DNA of 41,952 nt from a virus, in IMG/VR virus record IMGVR_UViG_3300046740_000334, positions 1 through 41,952 of that record. One strand, given 5' to 3'. A program made the position numbers and the translations under genes. Below, in pieces: positions 1 to 6,940 of the stretch. The notes beneath the pieces are model-generated. The model searched no databases. It was given only the letters and a program-made list of their open reading frames with translations, and was not told where the DNA came from. Position 1 is the stretch's first letter; each line of letters starts with the position of its first letter.

Positions 1-127
1 AAACTGACAGATAAATTCAGTGAGCGCACAACCATGATTTGGATTGCTATTTGTTTTGCGGGCGTGCTTTACATTTTATATCGGGCCGAACTCGTTATAG
101 GGTCATGGAGCAAGTGTGGATATTGGG
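1..127. repeat. Terminal direct repeat, left copy
   Basis: These bases are identical to 41826-41952. A 127-base exact overlap equals a common assembler k-mer size, so it most likely marks a circular or circularly permuted assembly rather than a biological terminal repeat. The unique genome is then about 41,825 bp. Confidence 0.95.
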
Positions 128-234
128 ATGGAAAAGGGACCTATGATCCTGTTGCTGCCAAGGCCAGGGCTGATGAGCGTGATCGGCGGTGGGCTGAGAA
201 AATTCACAACAGAGAACTCCGAGGTGAGAAATGA
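1..234 (+). CDS. Small membrane protein, 3' part of a gene spanning the circular junction
   Basis: The first in-window ATG is at 34, but the frame is open to base 1. On the circularised genome it continues back to an ATG at 41823, which overlaps the TGA of the preceding gene, so the full protein is 78 residues rather than 66. It has one transmembrane segment at about residues 14-31 and a basic, charged C-terminal tail with many Arg, Glu and Lys. The stop overlaps the next start at 231. No family is recognised; it belongs to the cluster of tiny membrane proteins around the junction. Confidence 0.75.
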   Translation, partial: KLTDKFSERTTMIWIAICFAGVLYILYRAELVIGSWSKCGYWDGKGTYDPVAAKARADERDRRWAEKIHNRELRGEK

Positions 235-641
235 ATCCCGATGAACTTCGGAAATTGGCAGAGGAAGTTGTTCTCCGAGTTATAGGAGCGGTAGGAAAAA
301 CCTGTTTTACAATTGGTGAAGCTCCTGAGAAATGGAACCGTGCTAATGGTTATATCGAGGAAACTCTTCTCAAAGTCCGAGAGGAAACCAGGAGAGAGGC
401 GATTATAGAATGTGCAAATAAATGTGACGTGGACTGGCCATTAGGGATGCCAGCGAATGCTATCGAATATGCGGCCTCTAGATTAATTAAAGAATCAATT
501 CTCTCTCTTCAATCAATAGATATAGATTATTTTAAATGTGCTTGTGGAGAAACAACTTACATTTTAGAAAAAAATCCTAATCATTTTATTGGTTGTATTG
601 TCCATAAATCCCTTCTCGAATCCGGTAAGGAGAAAGAGTGA
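231..641 (+). CDS. Hypothetical protein, early accessory region
   Basis: This 136-residue soluble protein starts at an ATG overlapping the previous stop. Residues 1-85 are charged and helical and contain an EETRREAIIECANKC stretch of the type found in many small phage proteins built on an Ala-rich amphipathic helix. The C-terminal third has a Cys-x-Cys pair and a later Cys-x-x-His, a possible metal site. No function is assigned. The stop overlaps the GTG start of the next gene, which indicates translational coupling. Confidence 0.7.
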   Translation: MNPDELRKLAEEVVLRVIGAVGKTCFTIGEAPEKWNRANGYIEETLLKVREETRREAIIECANKCDVDWPLGMPANAIEYAASRLIKESILSLQSIDIDYFKCACGETTYILEKNPNHFIGCIVHKSLLESGKEKE

Positions 642-781
642 AGATTATTCATAAATATTTTCCTTGGCAATCCTTCGACTATTTGTGCAATAAAACAATT
701 GTTGTAACCATGGATTCAAAAGCCTCTCGTTATTGGAAGAAAGTCACCTGCAAAAGATGTCTTAAGAAGAGGAAAAAGTAA
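638..781 (+). CDS. Zinc-ribbon-like microprotein
   Basis: A GTG start at 638 overlaps the previous stop in a GTGA arrangement and gives 47 residues. The C-terminal half reads VTCKRCLKK, a CxxC knuckle followed by a basic tail, with another Cys near residue 18. Phages often carry such short 'TCKRC' proteins, whose role is unknown. Confidence rests on the tight packing and the motif rather than on length. Confidence 0.6.
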   Translation: MKIIHKYFPWQSFDYLCNKTIVVTMDSKASRYWKKVTCKRCLKKRKK

Positions 782-868
782 ATGAGAGATTTTATCCAAA
801 ACTTACTTATTCCTTATCTCGCCGGATTTATAGTGGGATGGTGTGTTTCAAGGACATTTTTCAGATAA
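782..868 (+). CDS. Single-pass membrane microprotein
   Basis: The ATG directly follows the previous stop and encodes 28 residues, most of which form one hydrophobic helix (about residues 8-22) followed by a basic end. No function can be named. It may be one of a group of phage membrane peptides here, together with the proteins at 1, 2821, 3875, 41574 and 41653. Confidence 0.5.
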   Translation: MRDFIQNLLIPYLAGFIVGWCVSRTFFR

Positions 869-897
869 GGAGAAAAAGATTTAGGTCTTAACGGACC

Positions 898-1275
898 GTG
901 GCGGTGCGGCGTGGACGGAGATCTGTAGAAGACTACCACGGCGACGAACTGACATATGCGGGTGCCGAAGCTACCAGCAAAAAAGTCAGGGATTGGCATT
1001 ACGATTCCTTCGGATACAACGTAATCAAGCAGGTTCAATTCCTGCCACCGCCAGAATTTAAGGAGAAGAAAATGAGCGAACGACTAATAAGAAATAACTG
1101 CAATATGTGTGGGGGCGGCCTGGTTCAGATCCGAGGTCGTTATCCCCAAGAACCACAAAGACGAGTCTGCCCGACCTGTCTTATGGAGCGTATGGAGCAG
1201 ATCCAAAACATTGCCTCATCGGGTTATGGCCAAGCGTATGCCGTTGTTGACCAAATTCAGCCGGATCTTAAATGA
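898..1275 (+). CDS. Zinc-ribbon protein with uncertain N-terminus
   Basis: The frame is open from a GTG at 898 and gives 125 residues. A far better start is the ATG at 1072, which has AAGGAGAA seven bases upstream and gives a 67-residue protein containing CNMCGG and CPTCLMER knuckles, a four-Cys zinc ribbon. The stretch 898-1071 looks coding in the same frame, with ordinary residue usage, no stops and higher third-position GC than its neighbours, but has no ribosome binding site at 898. An AAGGAGAA motif near 866-875 is followed by no usable start. This could be an old gene that lost its start, or a long form of the ribbon protein. Confidence 0.6.
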   Translation: MAVRRGRRSVEDYHGDELTYAGAEATSKKVRDWHYDSFGYNVIKQVQFLPPPEFKEKKMSERLIRNNCNMCGGGLVQIRGRYPQEPQRRVCPTCLMERMEQIQNIASSGYGQAYAVVDQIQPDLK

Positions 1276-1880
1276 CCAACAGCGATTCAGATAAAGCGGT
1301 AGACGGAGCGACACCGAGGCCGTGGCATCTTGGAGGTATAAGCGGACGAATGATTATCGGCTCCGATAACCTAATAATTGCCGATGTTGATCTTAAAGTT
1401 CATTCAGATCTTATTATCCAAGCCGTCAACGAGCGCGACGCCCTTCTTGCCGAGCGAGAGGAACTGAGAACCAGATTAGAAAGTACGATTAAAGGATCAG
1501 ACCGAGAAAATGCGTTGCTCTACAGTAAAGTCGGACAATTAGAATCCGAGCGAGAGGAACTGAGGAAGAGGGTGGAAGAGGCCAAGGGAATCGCTGACAA
1601 GTATTCGATGATAGCAGAGAAGGCAGTATCCGATCTCAAAGACTATGGGAAACGAGCTATTGAAAACGATGCTGTGATGAGAAAGCGTTGCTATGAGGCC
1701 GAGGCAAAAGTTCAACAACTGGAATCCGACAAGAGTGAGCTTTTGGGAGCATTAAAGGATTTGAAGGTTGCAACATGGGAGGAAAAGGGCCACCAATTAA
1801 TGTATCAAGGCCATCCAATCTGTAGGCGAGTAAACCAGTTGTTTGAGAAGCACACCCCCGAACAGAGTCAGGACAAATAG
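1272..1880 (+). CDS. Coiled-coil protein with phage TPRPW-type N-terminus
   Basis: This is a 202-residue protein. Residues 12-65 contain TPRPW, a loop, and then LIIQAVNERDALLAE. That pattern occurs in many phage proteins of unknown function and recurs here in the protein at 39434. Residues 60-190 are a Glu/Arg/Lys-rich coiled coil with repeated ESEREELR segments, about two near-copies. The ATG overlaps the previous stop. It is probably an oligomeric cytoplasmic early protein; no function is assigned. Confidence 0.75.
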   Translation: MTNSDSDKAVDGATPRPWHLGGISGRMIIGSDNLIIADVDLKVHSDLIIQAVNERDALLAEREELRTRLESTIKGSDRENALLYSKVGQLESEREELRKRVEEAKGIADKYSMIAEKAVSDLKDYGKRAIENDAVMRKRCYEAEAKVQQLESDKSELLGALKDLKVATWEEKGHQLMYQGHPICRRVNQLFEKHTPEQSQDK

Positions 1881-2120
1881 ATGGGATGCGAACCGCTTGT
1901 CCAAGGGAATCAGGTCGTCGGGCATATTTGTTATGGCCCTAAAACCAAAGAAGTGCAATTAAGAAAACGCCATCGAATGAAATTCTGTTTCAAATGTCGG
2001 AAACATCTCCCCCATATGTTGACAGCCAGCGTTCCAATCGAGCCTTCTTACTATGAGCCGAATGTGTGGTGGAAGTGTCAGGGATGTGGACATGATTACA
2101 CTACTTTCCCAGGATATTGA
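1881..2120 (+). CDS. Zinc-ribbon protein
   Basis: This 79-residue protein begins right after the preceding stop. It has CFKCRKHLPH in the middle and WWKCQGCGHDY near the end, two CxxC knuckles about 34 residues apart, as in a zinc ribbon. Such folds commonly bind nucleic acid or a protein partner. It sits in a run of small early genes and no specific family is recognised. Confidence 0.75.
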   Translation: MGCEPLVQGNQVVGHICYGPKTKEVQLRKRHRMKFCFKCRKHLPHMLTASVPIEPSYYEPNVWWKCQGCGHDYTTFPGY

Positions 2121-2135
2121 GGAGGAAGGAAAGCC

Positions 2136-2363
2136 ATGAAAAGATCAAAAACAAAAACTATCGGACAGGGATGGGTCGGTCGATGGAGAGATGGCACATT
2201 GGGTTGGTTTCTACCAAACCATTGTTCGGGATATAAAAACGGTGCTGATAGATGGAACGACGATCCAATTATTAAAGATGAAAAGGTTTATTTATGTTCG
2301 ATAACGATTAAGCAGAAATTTAAAAAGAACGGTTCCCCGATTACGCGAGTTGTAAAGTCATGA
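2136..2363 (+). CDS. Small basic hypothetical protein
   Basis: A clear GAGGAAGGAAA ribosome binding site lies before the ATG. The 75-residue product is basic, with Trp-rich segments (GQGWVGRWRDGTLGWF) in the first half. I recognise no domain. The stop overlaps the start of the next gene. Confidence 0.65.
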   Translation: MKRSKTKTIGQGWVGRWRDGTLGWFLPNHCSGYKNGADRWNDDPIIKDEKVYLCSITIKQKFKKNGSPITRVVKS

Positions 2364-2584
2364 CAATGACCAAATCTAAAGCAAAAGAAGTATTGAAAAA
2401 GATAATTGACTGGAGAAATGTCGGAGAGATTAATCCAGACGTTTCCCAAAAATGGCGAGCGAAAGGTTTCTTCGAGGGCCGAGAAGCCGGGGTCAGAGAG
2501 GCGGCTGATGTTTGTATGAAAAATCCATTTGATTGTGACGAACTTGCTAAAGCGATTTTGGATCTACTTAAGGATAAACAATGA
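2360..2584 (+). CDS. Small helical phage protein, GFFEGREAG type
   Basis: This 74-residue protein contains WRAKGFFEGREAGVREAADV and ends in an Ala/Leu/Lys helix. It shares its plan with the next gene, which has YWKAKGVIEGHAQGVEEERA, so the two look like diverged tandem copies. Such helix-turn-helix-like segments are common in phage accessory genes of unknown role. It is coupled to both neighbours by short overlaps. Confidence 0.65.
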   Translation: MTMTKSKAKEVLKKIIDWRNVGEINPDVSQKWRAKGFFEGREAGVREAADVCMKNPFDCDELAKAILDLLKDKQ

Positions 2585-2820
2585 ACCTAAAAGAAGCAGA
2601 AGAAATTACAAACAGAACACGCGGTTCTTTGCGTGGTGGATTTTTTTCAAGTTCCGATAATGATTTATATTGGAAAGCAAAGGGGGTTATTGAAGGCCAC
2701 GCCCAAGGCGTCGAGGAAGAGAGGGCTAAGATAAAAGTATTAATCCAAGCCTTAGAAATGGATTCTTGTCAATTTTCTAAGCTAGCTTTAGAAGCCTACA
2801 AATCAGTACAAGAGAAATAG
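2581..2820 (+). CDS. Small helical phage protein, probable paralogue of previous gene
   Basis: This 79-residue product has the same W-K-A-K-G-x-x-E-G-x-x-x-G-V pattern as the gene at 2360, followed by a helical tail. The ATG overlaps the previous stop. It is probably a duplicated accessory gene; function unknown. Confidence 0.65.
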   Translation: MNLKEAEEITNRTRGSLRGGFFSSSDNDLYWKAKGVIEGHAQGVEEERAKIKVLIQALEMDSCQFSKLALEAYKSVQEK

Positions 2821-2901
2821 ATGTGGGAAGCAATCACAACAGTTGGCGTGGCATGGGCTTTTGCTTTCATGATTTGGGCCGCGTGTAAATATAATAATTA
2901 G
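2821..2901 (+). CDS. Membrane microprotein
   Basis: An ATG immediately after the previous TAG encodes 26 residues, nearly all in one hydrophobic helix (about residues 5-21). It has no ribosome binding site of its own and would depend on coupling. It is supported only by position and composition. Confidence 0.4.
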   Translation: MWEAITTVGVAWAFAFMIWAACKYNN

Positions 2902-2934
2902 ATTTTGTTGCATTGAGCATCGACAATGTAACAC

Positions 2935-3066
2935 GCCCCTCGAAAACGTTATCCGTCGGAAGAGGCGTTTAGAGGGGCAAATTTTGCTGATGTCAGTCTG
3001 GAAAGACTGCCGCCTACAACAAGTGCGCGCTTAAGTGAAGGATGCCCTGGTTTAATTCCAGGGATC
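2935..3066 (+). ncRNA. Structured RNA leader with three hairpins
   Basis: The gap between 2901 and 3089 is rich in inverted repeats. Hairpin 1 pairs GCCCCTC (2935-2941) with GAGGGGC (2972-2978) and has an inner stem AAACG/CGTTT (2944-2948 with 2966-2970). Hairpin 2 pairs CAGTC (2994-2998) with GACTG (3005-3009). Hairpin 3 pairs CCCTGG (3045-3050) with CCAGGG (3058-3063) around TTTAATT and extends by GAT/ATC past one bulged G. None is followed by a T-run, so they are not standard terminators. The AAAGGAGAG ribosome binding site of the gene at 3089 follows directly. It could be a 5' leader, an antitermination element or a small RNA. Confidence 0.45.
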
Positions 3067-3088
3067 GGCTCCAATTTAAAGGAGAGAG

Positions 3089-3451
3089 ATGATTTCCACC
3101 GCCACAATAATTGCGAGTCTTTTAGGAACTCCGGCTCTAGTCATGCCGAGAACGGTGAATCCCGTATTTGCCTTGGCTCCCCACCCAGAAATGGCCCCCC
3201 TGGGGAGACCGAGGAAGATTCGCCTTAAGAGTGGAAAGTATTGGGTATGGGACGGCGAGAAGACAACTCTTGAGTCTGGGAACGCCGCCATAGCTCTTAT
3301 TCTTATCCTGGCCCTCTCTCTCGGGCTCTGGATTGGAGTTATAATCTACTGCATCAAAGTAGGAAGTCCGAATGCTTTGATTAACTTGATAATCTTCTCA
3401 ATCGTGATGGCGGGAATACTTTACACATGGGCGAATTGGGGAAAGAAATGA
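3089..3451 (+). CDS. Membrane protein
   Basis: This 120-residue protein has a strong AAAGGAGAG site before its ATG and begins a new gene run after the structured RNA region. Residues 1-30 are moderately hydrophobic and could be a signal anchor. Two clear transmembrane segments follow, at about 66-88 and 94-112, with a basic end. The middle has a short GRPRKIRLKSGKYWVWDGEK segment. No family is recognised. Confidence 0.7.
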   Translation: MISTATIIASLLGTPALVMPRTVNPVFALAPHPEMAPLGRPRKIRLKSGKYWVWDGEKTTLESGNAAIALILILALSLGLWIGVIIYCIKVGSPNALINLIIFSIVMAGILYTWANWGKK

Positions 3452-3618
3452 TGAACCAATTAGAACAGATCCGGCAAGCCTCGAACGTGGTCCAGGCATT
3501 AGAGAATTTAATAATTCAATGTGACGAAGCAGTAATCTTTCATAGAATCAAATATTATGCTGAAGACGCTTTAACTCAAGCGGAGCAGCTACTTAGGAAT
3601 TTGATTCATGGAGGATAG
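3448..3618 (+). CDS. Small helical protein
   Basis: The chosen ATG at 3448 overlaps the previous TGA and has GGGGAAAG just upstream; an in-frame ATG at 3427 is less likely because it would overlap by 25 bases. The 56-residue product is a helical Gln/Leu/Glu-rich protein with no recognised domain. Confidence 0.6.
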   Translation: MMNQLEQIRQASNVVQALENLIIQCDEAVIFHRIKYYAEDALTQAEQLLRNLIHGG

Positions 3619-3620
3619 CT

Positions 3621-3875
3621 ATGGAAGAACCAACGCCCCCGCCTTCTTCGTCAAAATTCTCAGAGTACAGAGACATTTTAGATTTTGCTCTCATTAGGAT
3701 TGGATTTCCAGCGGTAATATTAGGTCTCGTGCTGTGGTTCCACTTTAACGATTGGAAAGATTACAAGAAAGAGATGTCTTGGAAACTGGAAAGAATTGGT
3801 AGGAATACTCGTTCGATCATGCAAAAACTCAATATTCCAATAGTCTTTGATGGGGATAACCCCGGCTCAAAGTAA
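3621..3875 (+). CDS. Single-pass membrane protein
   Basis: GGAGG lies shortly before the ATG. The 84 residues comprise a Pro/Ser N-terminus, one transmembrane helix at about residues 24-42, and a charged cytoplasmic or periplasmic tail. The stop overlaps the next start. It may belong to a membrane complex with its small neighbours; function unknown. Confidence 0.65.
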   Translation: MEEPTPPPSSSKFSEYRDILDFALIRIGFPAVILGLVLWFHFNDWKDYKKEMSWKLERIGRNTRSIMQKLNIPIVFDGDNPGSK

Positions 3876-3997
3876 TGGAAATCGAGAAAACAGAAAAAGC
3901 TGTCTTGATTCTCGGTGTTGTCGTAATCATCGTTGGTGCTGTCATCGCTATTTTTGGTCCTTTAATAATCGAGGTAATCAGAAATGCCCATAATTGA
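3875..3997 (+). CDS. Membrane microprotein
   Basis: An ATG at 3875 sharing a base with the previous TAA encodes 40 residues. A charged N-terminus (MEIEKTEK) precedes a long hydrophobic helix rich in Val and Ile (about 9-32). The next gene starts inside its 3' end. Confidence 0.55.
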   Translation: MEIEKTEKAVLILGVVVIIVGAVIAIFGPLIIEVIRNAHN

Positions 3998-4115
3998 AGA
4001 TTGTGTTTCTTGTAAAGGCAAAGGGAAGTTTGAGATTGTAGACATGGAAGATCCCGATGTCTTCAGAATCATCCCCTGCGAAGTCTGCCACGGCACAGGA
4101 AAAGTTTCCTCTTGA
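3984..4115 (+). CDS. DnaJ-type zinc-finger microprotein
   Basis: These 43 residues carry two CxxCxGxG-like repeats, CVSCKGKGK and CEVCHGTGK, the hallmark of the cysteine-rich zinc domain of DnaJ. No J-domain is present. Stand-alone proteins with this motif are known in phages, and a role in binding unfolded proteins or RNA is only a guess. The ATG lies inside the end of the previous gene. Confidence 0.65.
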   Translation: MPIIEDCVSCKGKGKFEIVDMEDPDVFRIIPCEVCHGTGKVSS

Positions 4116-4172
4116 TCTCTCCAAGGTCAAAAAACAGTAAAAGAATTGTAAAGCCTCTCAATTATATTCTCG

Positions 4173-4325
4173 ATGATCAGAGACCAAACTTCCAAGGATC
4201 CCTTTACTACGAATGCCGCTTTATTTTCCACGCTTGGTCTTATCTTGATCGTTACAAAACAAAATCAATGCCGCCGGCCAGAGAAAATAAACTTAGTTGT
4301 TGAAGTTCAAATCCTCGTGAAGTAG
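4173..4325 (+). CDS. Possible small membrane protein (frame uncertain)
   Basis: The ATG at 4173 gives 50 residues with a hydrophobic helix at about 15-28 (AALFSTLGLILIV). A competing overlapping frame runs from a TTG at 4112, in a TTGA overlap with the previous stop, to 4303 and gives 63 residues without clear features. Neither has a good ribosome binding site. One of the two probably fills this gap before the terminase genes. Confidence 0.35.
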   Translation: MIRDQTSKDPFTTNAALFSTLGLILIVTKQNQCRRPEKINLVVEVQILVK

Positions 4326-4363
4326 AATCCGCAAATGGACTGGTATATCATGGAAGATCCAGA

Positions 4364-4687
4364 ATGAAAACTCCTGCTAACAAAGCAAAATCAGGCCGAT
4401 TCCAACCCGGACAATCTGGGAATCCTAATGGCCGACCTAAAAATCCTTTCGGAGAATTAATTCGTAAGCAGACCAATAATGGTCAAGAGATCGTTGATAA
4501 AGTCTTGAATATTCTCCGAAACGCAGAAAAGAATGCAGATGTTATGTGGGCCGCAGAATGGCTACGCGATACTGGTTACGGGAAACCAGCCCAAGCAATC
4601 GCTCTTACTGATACCAATGGCCTCGACCTTGGATCCCTGTTATCTTTAACAGCTCAAGCACGAATCGAACGTGGCCTTGAAATCTAA
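4364..4687 (+). CDS. terS: Probable small terminase subunit (DUF5681-like)
   Basis: This 107-residue protein starts with a basic segment containing GRFQPGQSGNPNGRPK, the signature of the DUF5681 family, which is commonly found beside large terminase genes. The rest is helical. It ends inside the start of the large terminase. From position it is inferred to recognise the packaging site on phage DNA and load the large subunit; the N-terminal motif is probably the DNA-binding part. It is shorter than many small terminases. Confidence 0.75.
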   Translation: MKTPANKAKSGRFQPGQSGNPNGRPKNPFGELIRKQTNNGQEIVDKVLNILRNAEKNADVMWAAEWLRDTGYGKPAQAIALTDTNGLDLGSLLSLTAQARIERGLEI

Positions 4688-6305
4688 AGTACCAACCGAA
4701 GAACAAATAAAGGATCCCAGATATTTCATCGAATCTCATTTCTGGATCGTCAATAAAGACCGTAAGAAAGTTCCCTTCATCTACAACCCCGTCCAGATAC
4801 GCTATTACCGCGAACACACCAACGCCGATCTCATCCTCAAAGCCCGAAAAGAAGGTTTCAGCACAGAGATAGAGGCTGAATTCCTTCACGCCTGCATCTT
4901 TGGAAAGAACGAGAACTGCGTTACCATGTCAGCGACTTGGCCGGATACCGTCATCCACATGGACCGGATTAAGTATTTCCTCGATACGATGGGCTTCAAA
5001 GACTATCCATTCACTGTTGACCGCGACAAAGAAAACCAGCACGAATTATTCTTTCCTCATTCCAATTCACGGTATTGGATCGGGACCGCCGGCAGCACCA
5101 CCTTTGGCCGTGGCCGCGACATCACCAAGCTACACCTATCCGAAGTCGCCCATTATTCCAATCAAGATGTTTTGACGGGCGTATTGGAAGCTTGCACACC
5201 GTCAGCGCGGAAGGTTTTGGAGACCACAGCCAATGGGGTTGGAGAAGTCTTTCATCGATTGTGGCGGGAAGCTGGCGATCCCCAAGCTGGAAGTCCGTGG
5301 AAACGCCATTTCTTTGCTTGGTTCGAGGATCCAACCAACTCAATGTCAGTCCCTTACGGCGTCACGTTTCGGATGACAGATCCAGAAGAGTGCATGAAAG
5401 CTCAATATAAACTCACAAATGAACAGGTTTATTGGTATCGAATGAAGCGAAACTCGATGACTGATAAGGCATTGATGGCCCAGGAGCATCCGGCAAATGA
5501 TCAGGAAGCGTTTTTAAGCTCGGGGCGCCACGCTTTTACTTTGACCAAGATCCAAGAGAAGAAGAATCGAACGCATCCACCGCAACGAATCTGTGAGATC
5601 TACGATGATGGTAAACAGGTTTCAGTTAGGGATGAGGAAGACGGACGCTTTCAAATCTGGAAGATGCCGCGGCAGGGTCGTAGGTATCTGATCTCAGCAG
5701 ACGTAAGCGAAGGCATCCCGGGTGGCGATTATTGCAGGATGGACGTTCTAGATCGATCCAGTTGGGAGCAAGTAGCGACATGGCGCGGTTATATGGATCC
5801 CGGCGATTTCGGCCGGCACCTGGTTTCGGCGGGTTATTTTTACGAGAACGCAGTGGTTGTTCCTGAATTAAATAACCACGGCTGGGGTTGTGTTGAAGCC
5901 ATCAAAGGCGAGAAATATCCTCACTTGCTCAAAACCACAATCCTTTGGAAAGATGAACCAGAGAAAGAAGGATTTCCTTCAAATGAGAAAACGCGGAACA
6001 TGATTATCACGGCACTCCGTAATGCCAACGACGATGATACGGTTTTCATCAATGACCACATCACTCTTGACGAGATGGAGACGTTTGTCCAAAATGAGCG
6101 ATCTGGTAAATTCGAAGCCCAAAAAGGTTGTCATGATGATTGTGTTATCAGCCTCGCCATTGGAGTTTATTGCTTGAACTTTCTCACCGTTGATGAAAGC
6201 TACGGTGCGCACGTCAAGAAAAAGCATGGAAGTCCACTTCTTATTTCTAGTTTGATGAGTTCACCGAAGCCGATTGGTGGGCATCGCCGTAAAACAGGAA
6301 TGTGA
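4671..6305 (+). CDS. terL: Terminase large subunit
   Basis: This is the 544-residue packaging ATPase-nuclease. A GTG start overlaps the small subunit gene. A degenerate Walker A segment lies at 57-65 (KARKEGFST), the Walker B-type strand LHLSE at 154-158 and the coupling motif ETTANG at 184-189. The C-terminal RNase H-like nuclease has an acidic strand at SADVSEG (Asp344) and a CHDDCV motif (Asp489/Asp490), its likely metal ligands. It docks on the portal and pumps DNA into the prohead, then cuts it. The length fits the family. Confidence 0.95.
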   Translation: MALKSKVPTEEQIKDPRYFIESHFWIVNKDRKKVPFIYNPVQIRYYREHTNADLILKARKEGFSTEIEAEFLHACIFGKNENCVTMSATWPDTVIHMDRIKYFLDTMGFKDYPFTVDRDKENQHELFFPHSNSRYWIGTAGSTTFGRGRDITKLHLSEVAHYSNQDVLTGVLEACTPSARKVLETTANGVGEVFHRLWREAGDPQAGSPWKRHFFAWFEDPTNSMSVPYGVTFRMTDPEECMKAQYKLTNEQVYWYRMKRNSMTDKALMAQEHPANDQEAFLSSGRHAFTLTKIQEKKNRTHPPQRICEIYDDGKQVSVRDEEDGRFQIWKMPRQGRRYLISADVSEGIPGGDYCRMDVLDRSSWEQVATWRGYMDPGDFGRHLVSAGYFYENAVVVPELNNHGWGCVEAIKGEKYPHLLKTTILWKDEPEKEGFPSNEKTRNMIITALRNANDDDTVFINDHITLDEMETFVQNERSGKFEAQKGCHDDCVISLAIGVYCLNFLTVDESYGAHVKKKHGSPLLISSLMSSPKPIGGHRRKTGM

Positions 6306-6463
6306 AAAAAATCAAACGAAAAAAGAAAATCAAATGGCTCGGTCCTATCGGTGAAACTAATCAACGAGTTCAATATCTTTCAACGACAGGCCGGATTGCC
6401 ACCTTCTATAAATGCGGATGCGGTCGATGTTCTCAGGATTGGCATTTGGCGAGGATAGTTTAA
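6302..6463 (+). CDS. Basic zinc-knuckle microprotein
   Basis: A GTG at 6302 overlaps the terminase stop (GTGA) and gives 53 residues. The first eleven are almost all Lys, Arg or Ile, and the C-terminal part has YKCGCGRCSQDW, a cluster of three Cys. A nucleic-acid-binding role is plausible from charge and Cys but unproven. Its TAA shares a base with the next ATG. Confidence 0.55.
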   Translation: MKKIKRKKKIKWLGPIGETNQRVQYLSTTGRIATFYKCGCGRCSQDWHLARIV

Positions 6464-6630
6464 TGGAACCAAATTTTATAATTATTAGCCCTGCCTGGAA
6501 TGATGCCATCATGAGAGGTAAATCGATTTGCCCCTGTCATGCAGATTATCGTCATAAACGCACTTGGATTGAAAAGATTCGACTATTTTTCATTCTTCTT
6601 CAGTATCGGATCAAAAGATATGTGCCTTAA
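6463..6630 (+). CDS. Small hypothetical protein
   Basis: The ATG at 6463 overlaps the previous stop and encodes 55 residues. It has a CPCH motif near residue 25 and a basic hydrophobic C-terminus. The next gene starts ten bases before its stop. It is supported mainly by the tight stop-start packing. Confidence 0.5.
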   Translation: MEPNFIIISPAWNDAIMRGKSICPCHADYRHKRTWIEKIRLFFILLQYRIKRYVP

Positions 6631-6940
6631 CCAAGACGATACTCCAATCGACGATCAAATCATTCCCATCGCTGGCCGCGTTCTTATTAAATTACCGCCT
6701 AACGAAAAGAAAGAAGTGAAAGGACTTGTTCATCTCGAGCAGGATCTTGGTTATTGTCAGGAAGGGACAGTAATTGCGGTGGGTGCCGGACGCATGGGAA
6801 AGAAAGGAAACCGGGTTCCAATTGAATGCAAGATCGGGCAGAAGGTTTACATCACCAGATTTGCAGGAATCCAGGTCATGTTCGATGGCCAGCCCTGCCT
6901 CATGTGTTTTTCTGAAGATGTGCTGGCGGTGATGAATTGA
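6620..6940 (+). CDS. GroES-like co-chaperonin, copy 1
   Basis: The ATG at 6620 gives 106 residues matching the 10-kDa chaperonin fold along its length: IPIAGRVLIK at the first strand, a mobile-loop-like segment at about 28-44 with GLVHL, then GTVIAVGAG, a KIGQKVYI strand and the end EDVLAVMN. GroES caps GroEL; the GLV tripeptide corresponds to the GIV-type contact of the mobile loop. Phage co-chaperonins such as T4 gp31 help the host chaperonin fold the capsid protein. The frame continues upstream to 6539, but the family alignment begins near this ATG. Confidence 0.85.
   Translation: MCLNQDDTPIDDQIIPIAGRVLIKLPPNEKKEVKGLVHLEQDLGYCQEGTVIAVGAGRMGKKGNRVPIECKIGQKVYITRFAGIQVMFDGQPCLMCFSEDVLAVMN

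Noticed and set aside
2990-3075. tRNA-like 3' half (T-arm-like hairpin followed by GGCTCCA)
   Set aside because: The hairpin at 3045-3063 resembles a T-arm, but no 5' acceptor strand pairs with the end, and no D-arm or proper seven-base anticodon loop exists. It was kept as a structured RNA instead.
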